From assembly GCA_023362775.1 (NCBI GenBank), contig JALMGJ010000025.1, positions 6,214,001 to 6,278,000 of the forward strand: a DNA stretch of 64,000 bases, read 5' to 3'. Origin of the DNA: Charina bottae. Taxonomy: Eukaryota; Chordata; Lepidosauria; Squamata; Charinaidae. The notes below the pieces were generated by a model that worked only from the letters and a program-made list of their open reading frames with translations, was not told the DNA's origin and ran no database searches. The position numbers and the translations under genes were made by a program. The stretch's first letter is position 1. The number at the start of each line of letters is the position of its first letter. Positions 56,746-64,000 of the stretch are shown here, in pieces.

Positions 56746-58324
56746 ATTCTTATCCAATTTAATGACTCAAATCTAAATAGAATTACAACATAGACCATAA
56801 ACGTACTTAAACGTGTATAAATCTGTCAAATATCTAAATATATTTATTCTAAAATATAGTTGGAGAACTTCTGTTGCAGAAATATAGTTCTTAAAGAATG
56901 CTTCATATTTGATTATAAAGTCTTTAAGAATCAGAACCTACTATAAATTGTGGTAGAAGTGAATCGAGCTGGTTAATAATTATCATTTGGATAAATTGGA
57001 TAAATTCAGCCAGACAAAAATGTTGTAACCTCTTCCCCCCAGGTAATAAAGCAAAATAATTTAGTTCTTTAACATCTGAAAATATTTTAAATATACTTAA
57101 GAGAAATTTGTTCCAAGTTAATCCATTGAGGGACCAGGAACAGCCTTCTCATTTGGCAATCCAGTACTTACTTATTTAATTCATACTCCACCTTTCTGCC
57201 AAAAGTGGTCCTCAAGGACTAGGAAGTCAAATCTGAGGAAAAAATCAATATAACATTTGTCCAAGTACATAATGCACATTTTTTCTGAAGGAAATCAAAT
57301 GGATAAGGAAGTTTGACTAACATAATTTGTCAACCAATCCTATTACGCCTATTGTCTTCCCTTTTTCAATGTTCTCCTTGCCATCCATAATTAATGATGG
57401 GGAAGTTGAATAGTTCCTTGCCTTGCTCAGTACAAACCACTCACCATAATGATTTAGTTTTGCACTGGAAACCCAAGAATGGGTTCAGATGGATGTATGA
57501 CTATTTCAACAGTACTTTTCCTTCACCAAAATAATGCTAAAGAAGCAGTTTTGGGTTTGCAGACGTAAGAGAGAGCATGTTTCATCTTCACTAATATGTG
57601 TTAAGCTAAAGTTAGCGGTAGCTTGACAGGTTTTTAAGAATACGTCCAGGGTTTCTGTTTGTTCTTTTGTTCTTGTGGCTGTCCAAGATTAAACCTCTTT
57701 TGATTTTCCATATGACATCTGGAATATGAATGGACTTTTGTATGGAGCAGGAGCTCTGATATATGTTGATATCATAACTGCTCAAGATACATTGCACTAG
57801 CTGGTGGCCCTTTCATTCAAAGAAGAGTTGTGTATTTGGCTTTTATGACATTACCAGCTACAGATCTCCTACCAGTCAACCAGAATGTAATGATTCTCAA
57901 GAGGAAAGCATCACCACAAAGTGGTATTTTCTTTATACTGTGTGTGTTAACAGAAGCCGCCTTGAAAATCTTTCTCACTTGCTATATGTATTTATATTCA
58001 TTCTAATGAAACTATGCTCATAATGTCCTTCAATATATGGTTAAATATAAATTTAGCAAATGGAGATATATACAGAAGAAAGTTTAGTTATATGTTTTGA
58101 TTGAGATATGTTAACATGAAGTGTCTTTGCTTGGTATGAGTGATCATATCAACTCCCTGGGAAGCTAATGTTACCATTTGTGCTGCATAATATATATAAT
58201 TAAAGAAAGTTTACTGCAGGTTATGTAAGGGATCATGTCAAGGTCATAAAATAAATTAGCTATGTATGTGTAAATTCAGTTAAGTGTATCCTATCCAAAT
58301 GCCATGATTGCTGTTGTTTGTTTG
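56746..58324. other. Unrecognised downstream DNA
   Basis: AT-rich with no supported feature; 57170-57220 may be an old antisense LINE tail. Confidence 0.45.
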
Positions 58325-58521
58325 CTAAATTTATATCTTGCCTTTCCTTCAGGACCTCAAGGCAGATTAAATATAACTCCCTTTTCCTATCTTTCCCCAC
58401 AACACAGTAATTGTTGGGCTAAAAAAGAGAGACTAGCTCAAAGTTATCCGGTGAACTCCTATGCCAGAGGATAGTTGTCGTGGGTCTTCCGGGCTGTGTG
58501 GCTGTGTTCTGGAAGTTGTGG

Positions 58522-58564
58522 TTCCTAACGTTTCGCCAGCATCTGTGGCCGGCATCTTCAGAGG
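58522..58564 (-). ncRNA. Hammerhead-ribozyme-like motif (mini-element, left arm)
   Basis: Inverted copy of the motif at 58635-58675, on the minus strand. Confidence 0.5.
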
Positions 58565-58634
58565 GCAGGAGCACAGACAGAAGCTATCTCTCTGTGCCCA
58601 GGACCTGAGAGATCGCTTCTGTCTGTGCTCCTGC

Positions 58635-58675
58635 CCTCTGAAGATGCCGGCCACAGATGCTGGCGAAACGTTAGG
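58635..58675 (+). ncRNA. Hammerhead-ribozyme-like motif (mini-element, right arm)
   Basis: CTGAAGA (58638-58644), one extra T, stem II GCCGGC/GCTGGC with loop CACAGAT, GAAA (58665-58668), self-complementary ACGT (58668-58671), then T; CCT (58635-58637) can pair with AGG (58673-58675) as stem I. Same plan as 13501-13540 with a completely different stem II. Confidence 0.55.
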
Positions 58676-59593
58676 AACCACAATTCCAGAACACGGCCAC
58701 ACAGCCCGGAAGACCCACGACAACCATCAAACTCTGGCCGTGAAAGCCTTCGACAATACCAGAGGATAGTCTTCAACCTGTGTGTCCTCACTCTTAGTCA
58801 AACATCTTAACCACTACACCACATTGGCTCTCATATAAAATGCATCTTATATCCAGATCAATAATATTTTGATGAATTAGTGATAGAACATCCTCCATTT
58901 CAAAAGTCTGTCATGTTCCCTGGTCAAACTACTGAATGTGATGCCAGTATTACAAAATAACCAGGATTTTGACTGCTGTCATTTTGGTGCTATTGCTTAA
59001 ACCTCACTAAAGAATGAAGGAATTTATGCCGTCGTACCGTTTTCTTCTCTGAGTGTTTTCTCTCACAACTCTTCTAAATTTATTGTCCCAATATCTTGTT
59101 TATGATTTCAGTTTTAAGAACACTGAAAACAACAGGGTCATTGTGATTGTGGAAAGAATGCAATGCACATAGCTGGTATGAAAATAGAAGCCAACATTGT
59201 TTTACTGAAACTATCAGCACTATGTGTGAAACTACCAATCACGCATTGGTATGTGACAAACCAATGCTATTGATTGCTACATGAGGCGTTCATTATTCTA
59301 GCACTGTTACGACTACTAGTTTTTAAAGCCATGTTTAAACTTGTGCACTTGAGTGTAACATACTTTTAAATTGTGCACTCTGTTGATTAATGTGTGTGTG
59401 TATATATACATATACATATATGTGGAATTCTGTATATTTGGCTTCAATGCATATGTAGTTGAAGTGTAAATTATAATTAATAGGTATCCAATACGTTGTT
59501 TGTCATTTTTTTTCTTCTTGTCTCAGGTGTTAAGAAATAGAAGGTTTCACAATTTACAAAATCTTAGTTCCATTATCTATATCTATCTGTCAA

Positions 59594-59600
59594 TCTATAA

Positions 59601-59654
<54 letters not shown>

Positions 59655-59739
59655 CCTTCCTTCCTTCCTTCCTTCCTTCCTTCCTTCCTTCCTTCCTTCC
59701 TTCCTTCCTTCCTTCCTTCCTTCCTTCCTTCCTTCCTTC

Positions 59740-59781
<42 letters not shown>

Positions 59782-59850
59782 CTTTCTTTCTCTTTCCATC
59801 TATCTATCTTTCTATCTATCTTTCTATCTTCTATCTTCTATCATCTCTCA
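59594..59850. repeat. Compound microsatellite (CTAT)n(CTTC)n(CTTT)n
   Basis: CTAT units to 59653, about twenty-two CTTC units to 59740, CTTT units to about 59780, then mixed units. The long Ser/Leu/Pro open frame across it is an artefact of the repeat. Confidence 0.96.
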
Positions 59851-60366
59851 TGTTTTGTCATAATACAAAACCAGTCTTTAGCTGTTAGATGTTCTAAATT
59901 ACAAGAAGGTAGTTCTTTTTTTTTAGAAGAATTAAAGTTTGAAACAAAGATAAAAACTACAAAAAAGAAAAAAACTACAAAAAGAAAAACTAAAAAGGTG
60001 TGAAACACAACCAAAAGAATTTTGAAGATTACATAAAGAAATGACTTCCAACTTTCAACAACAAGAATATACAATTTCCATATTCAATCCCTTACTCTAT
60101 ATCAAACTAAGATCACATTATTTCTATAAATCCTTCCATTAACACATATACAAATCATTAATACAATTGCTCCTTCCCCTTATATATATAAAAAGAAAGA
60201 AGTATATAAATCTCTAGCTCAGCTTCCCTCCCCCCAAAAATAACATTTATTTAATTATTTCCTTCCTACCACTATTCTATATACTTCTGTCCACTATAAT
60301 AAAAATCAAATTATAAAAACATATAAATTATCTACTTTTATAATTAATAATACTACAACATTCTTA

Positions 60367-60537
60367 TGAATAGGTACCACTTCAGTGGGTAGGTAACAGC
60401 GTTCCGCGTGCGTCATGCCGGCCACATGACCGCAGAAGCGTCTTCGGACAACACTGGCTCTTTGGCTAACAAACGGAGATGAGCACCGGCCCCTAGAAAC
60501 GGACACGACTATGCAGGGAAAACTTTACCTTTACCTT
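60367..60537 (+). mobile_element. Sauria-type SINE, 5'-truncated
   Basis: Begins at AATAGGTACCACTTCAGTGG and ends in the BovB-like tail. A 7-bp repeat ATTCTTA flanks it (60360-60366 and 60538-60544). Confidence 0.85.
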
Positions 60538-60770
60538 ATTCTTAACCCTATTAAACCTAAAAAACCAAGCAATTATTATTATACCTCATAGATACCTTAT
60601 AAATCTTACAAATCAAGCAAACCTTAAAAAAAATCCAATAAATCTTAAGCCAAATCGTTAAAGAGAAATGAAATCATAATAGCCTCATTGTCAATTCAAT
60701 TAAGTAAAAAGGTAAAGGTTTTCCCCTGCACAGTCGTGTCCAACTCTAAGGGGCGGTGCTCATCTCCATT

Positions 60771-61025
60771 ACTTTTTTTTTATTTAGAACAAAGATAAAA
60801 ACTACAGAAAAAGAAAAAAACACTACATACAAAAAGAAAAACATTAAAAGTGCAAAAACAAAAAGAAAAAAGTTACATATAAACAGGTAGCTTCCCGCTT
60901 TTTACAGCAAGAATATACAGCAATATCCACAAACAAACGCTTCCTCTAAGTCAAACCTTAATCACATTATTTCTATAAATCCTTCCAATATATAAATCTC
61001 TAATAAATTTGCTCCTTCCCCTTAC

Positions 61026-61071
<46 letters not shown>

Positions 61072-62343
61072 TGCATATATTTAATTTTTTACTTCACTCC
61101 CTTCCTTTTAAAATTAATCTATTTAATAATTTTATTTTCCCCTCTTTTACTACTATTCTATATACTTCTGTCTACACACTACACATCAAATTATAAAAAA
61201 AAAATCAATAAATTTTCTGCCTTTATAATAAACAATCTTAACTCAAAATATACCAGAGCATGCAAACATTTTGACATCAAACCCACTGCACTTTTTTTTG
61301 AGAGATGTACAATAACTTCACAGAGTACAAATTTTCCAGCAAAAAAAAAAAAGTTTCCAGCGAAAGAGAAAAGAAACTCCCCCACAGCACATATTTTTTT
61401 TCCGAAACATTGATCGCAACAGTCAAAACATTAAACATCAGTCCAGAGTTCTCAGCCAAGAGCCCTTCGTCTTCGTCCACAACAGCAAAAACGCCATCTT
61501 TTCCCATGTTTTCTTTGTCTCTCATAATATTTTCCATTTTAACCAAAATCTCATATCTAATGTCCCAAATAGTCTGTATGATATTTTTACAGCACTTTAA
61601 TAGGATATTTTCTTGCTGACAGTGTAATTTTCTTAAATCTTCTTTAAACTCTTCCATTATTCAAACAGTAAATTATAGCACACCCTAAAAAGTTAACTCA
61701 CAAAGATAGAGGTTAATGAATTAATCCAAAATTAACAAAAGACAATATTCAGGCAGAGAGTAGAAAAAAAAAGTAAACAGAAAGTACTTCTTAAAATAAT
61801 AATGGATACTTGAAGAGAAAACACTTCATCCTTGGAATTTAGCCAAAAAATATAACAACAGAAAGGCAATATTACAGTATCACTTTAGATATAACCCAGG
61901 TGGGGAAGAAAGCCAAAACTTTTTTTTTTAATTAAGAAGTTCCAAAAATAATTATAATTACCGAGAGACTCTGCTTCTTCTTACTGCAAAAAGCTTCTCT
62001 TAAGATACAGAACTTAAAAACAAATTGGGTGTTTAAGATATGGAAAGGCAATGACTTAGTTCCCTTTATAATAAGGGAATGCAAACGTGGAATAGACAAG
62101 ATTAAATCCCAGCCTCCAAGTGTAATCTTACCGCTCGATCGCAAACACTGTTTACGGTCTCCTGGCTGCAACTCACCGTCTGGAGGACAAATGGGTCAAT
62201 TCTTAGTGTTTTCCTTAATCCAGAAAAACACTTGGGGCTACAGAAAGACCAGTCTGTGCCCAGAAAAAAACTCCACATTGCCAGCTCTGCCCATGAAGCT
62301 CACAGGCAAAGTTGTTCAGTTGGCCATTTTCCACAGGAAGCCC
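60771..62343 (-). mobile_element. L1-like non-autonomous retrotransposon, copy 5 (inner element of a nest)
   Basis: Bounded by an 11-bp duplication TCATCTCCATT (60760-60770 and 62344-62354) lying inside a SINE. The minus strand starts GGGCTTCCTGTGGAAAATGG, contains an ORF beginning MEEFKEDLRKLHCQQENILL at 61657, and ends TTTTTATCTTTGTTCTAAAT. Same layout and size (1.57 kb) as copy 1. Confidence 0.8.
61026..61080. repeat. (AT)n microsatellite
   Basis: About twenty AT units within the 3' part of the inner L1-like copy. Confidence 0.95.
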
Positions 62344-64000
62344 TCATCTCCATTTCTTAGCCGAAGAGCCAGCGCCGTCCGAAGACGCTTCCACGGTCAT
62401 GTGGCCGGCATGACGTGTGTGGAACGCTGCTACCATCCCATGGAAGTGGTACCTATTTATCTACTTGCATTTGCATGCTTTCAAATTGCTAGGTTGGCAA
62501 GAGCTGGGGAGAGTGTGGGAGCTCACTCAGTCATGCAGCGCTCAGGTTTCGAACCGCTGACCTTCCGATCGACAAGCCTGGCGTCTTAACCACTGAGCCA
62601 TCACGCCCCTTCAATTCAATTAAACATTCTTACATTTTTACCCCAGTTCAAAATATACCAAAACATTTACATATCTCCCTTACATACAAGGCGATTTTCT
62701 TACAAAAATCAAACAGCCCAACTGCCCCCCTTGAAAACTCAAACTTCTCAGGAAAAAAACTCCCACAAAACAGATCCATTTCTTTCCCATAACAATCCCT
62801 AAAAAAAAAACAGCTCTATTTATGATTAGCAATTCAGGTAGCTTCCCACAGAACCAATCCTCTTCTTTCCCATAACATTTCTGCAGAAAAACAACTCCCT
62901 TTGTAATTTGCAACTCAAGACTGTCGCTTTAACCCTTTCAGCACCAAGATATAATCTTCTTCTGGCATTACTTCAATCTCGCTGTGGTGGAAACCTCTCC
63001 ATCTTTGGCAAAATCTTCATCTTTTTCCATATCGTTTTCAGCCAGATGACACACTTTAGAAATCATTTCTTCCCCAATGTCCAGAATATTCTGCATAATA
63101 GCCTGAAAAAAGGTTATTGAAAAAGGTTTCTGAAAAAAGGTTTCTTTTTTCAGAAACCTGAAAAAGTTTCTTTGAGGGTCTGCTCAGACTCACAACAAGA
63201 CTCTGAAAAAGTCTCCTTAACATCCTCCATATTTCAGGCAGTAGATTATGGCGCCCCCTAGATACTTGACTCATGTAGACAGGAGTTAATAAGTTAATGA
63301 AAAACTTCCGAATGAAATTGACACAAGAGAAAGTGTACTAACAAATTAACAAGCTAATTGACAACTCCAAAGGAAAGTGAAAGCAGAAAACTGAGGATTC
63401 AAGATGGTAGTTTCAGCATGGAGGAAAATATTAAATCCTTCAAATTCAGTATAAAAATAATAATAGGGAGTCTATTATCTCAGTTGTCCTTAATATTTAA
63501 ACGGGAAATGAAGCCAAAACTTTTTAAAAAATGTAAAAAATTTAATCCAGAAATAACGATAAGCACCAAGAGAGTCCGCTTCTTCTTCTTGTAGAAAGCC
63601 TCTCTTAGGGTACGAAAACTTAAAAAAATAAATAAATTGGGTGGTTTAGAAATGGGGGGGCTCGACCTAATGTCCCTTTAAGGCTAGAGTGTGGGTTGGA
63701 AATGGTGGCTTCCCAGCCTCCCGTCGTCTCTTACCGGATTGTCGCGAATGCTGTTTGCGATTCTCAAGCTGCAAGGCGACGTTTTGGAGGACAGATGGGA
63801 TGATTCCGAGCTTTTTCTTTATTCATAAAAAACCTCTGGGCTTCAGGTAAACTTGCCCAAGCCTGAAAAAAACCCCACGTTGTCAGTTCTATCCGCAGAG
63901 CTCGCGGACACAGCTGTTCAGTCGGCCATATTCCCCACCGGAAGTCCACAAAAAGGTAGTTCTGGTTAAATTGAATGTTGGAAAAATACTTCCTATCCAT

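Larger units (their letters stand above)
58476..58758. mobile_element. Palindromic Penelope-type mini-element
   Basis: Flanked by an 11-bp duplication CCAGAGGATAG (58465-58475 and 58759-58769). Two head-to-head pseudo-LTR arms of roughly 118 bp (58476 to ~58593 and ~58607 to 58723) are inverted, near-identical copies, and the right arm extends 35 bases farther (TCTGGCCGTGAAAGCCTTCG). No coding region. Each arm contains a hammerhead-like motif. It looks like a Penelope-like insertion with everything but its pseudo-LTRs removed. Confidence 0.8.
58325..58835 (-). mobile_element. Old tRNA-head SINE, antisense, host of a Penelope-type insertion
   Basis: ATTTATATCTTGCCTTTCC (LINE-like tail), CCCCACAACACAGTAATTGT, and after the insertion CATCTTAACCACTACACCAC then ATTGGCTCTC (head). 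The body is split at the duplication CCAGAGGATAG by the element 58476-58758. Confidence 0.7.
60704..62610 (-). mobile_element. Sauria-type SINE split by an L1-like element
   Basis: SINE parts 60704-60770 (tail) and 62344-62610 (body and head) join across the repeated TCATCTCCATT. The whole is flanked by a 13-bp duplication TCAATTCAATTAA (60691-60703 and 62611-62623). Confidence 0.9.
59917..63952 (-). mobile_element. L1-like non-autonomous retrotransposon, copy 4 (outer element of a nest)
   Basis: Bounded by an 11-bp duplication AAGGTAGTTCT (59906-59916 and 63953-63963). The minus strand starts GGACTTCCGGTGGGGAATAT near 63947, with MEDVKETFSESCCESEQTLK near 63230, and ends in an A/T-rich tail near 59930. 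It is interrupted by a truncated SINE (60367-60537) and by another SINE (60704-62610) that itself holds copy 5. Without these about 1.95 kb remains. Confidence 0.75.

Noticed and set aside
59500..60003. 167-codon open frame rich in Leu/Ser/Pro/Phe
   Set aside because: It is a translation of the (CTAT)n(CTTC)n(CTTT)n microsatellite.

Overview
This is vertebrate nuclear DNA, almost certainly from a squamate reptile (lizard or snake). Two intron-containing genes lie on the + strand in the order COQ3 then FAXC, as in other vertebrates. The repeats are those expected of a squamate: a near full-length BovB LINE, tRNA-derived SINEs with a BovB-like tail (Sauria-SINE type), Penelope-like elements, L1/L2/CR1 remnants, hAT-type MITEs and many long microsatellites including GATA/CTAT arrays. 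There are no operons, no CRISPR array and no bacterial genes.

Layout. 1-6.7 kb: the 3' five coding exons of COQ3 (mitochondrial ubiquinone-biosynthesis O-methyltransferase); its first exon(s) lie upstream of the window. 6.7-16.2 kb: intergenic DNA, about half of it a decayed BovB LINE (7947-11047) and a young Penelope-like element (11721-13618). 15.6-16.5 kb: GC-rich presumed promoter and first exon of FAXC. 16.2-50.0 kb: FAXC in six coding exons that join in frame to 402 codons plus stop; its introns hold a solo LTR, a tRNA-Ser-like pseudogene, SINEs, L1-like elements and CpG-dense MITEs. 50-64 kb: downstream DNA with old LINE debris, a palindromic Penelope-type mini-element inside a SINE, and a three-level nest of retrotransposons (59917-63952).

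The two genes are not known to act in one pathway. COQ3 methylates intermediates of coenzyme Q in mitochondria; FAXC is a membrane-anchored, GST-fold protein homologous to Drosophila failed axon connections. Their adjacency is conserved synteny.

The most notable signals are in the mobile fraction. Two different Penelope-type elements carry hammerhead-ribozyme-like motifs in inverted terminal repeats, and one pair of arms is identical over 119 bp. An L1-like, apparently non-autonomous family occurs five times with 11-18 bp target-site duplications. Three hAT-type MITEs have exact 8-bp duplications, two of them acting as small mobile CpG islands. One tRNA-like SINE head is found with two different LINE-derived tails. 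I saw no convincing new protein-coding system. Exon limits come from splice signals and reading-frame continuity and repeat limits from target-site duplications, all read by eye.
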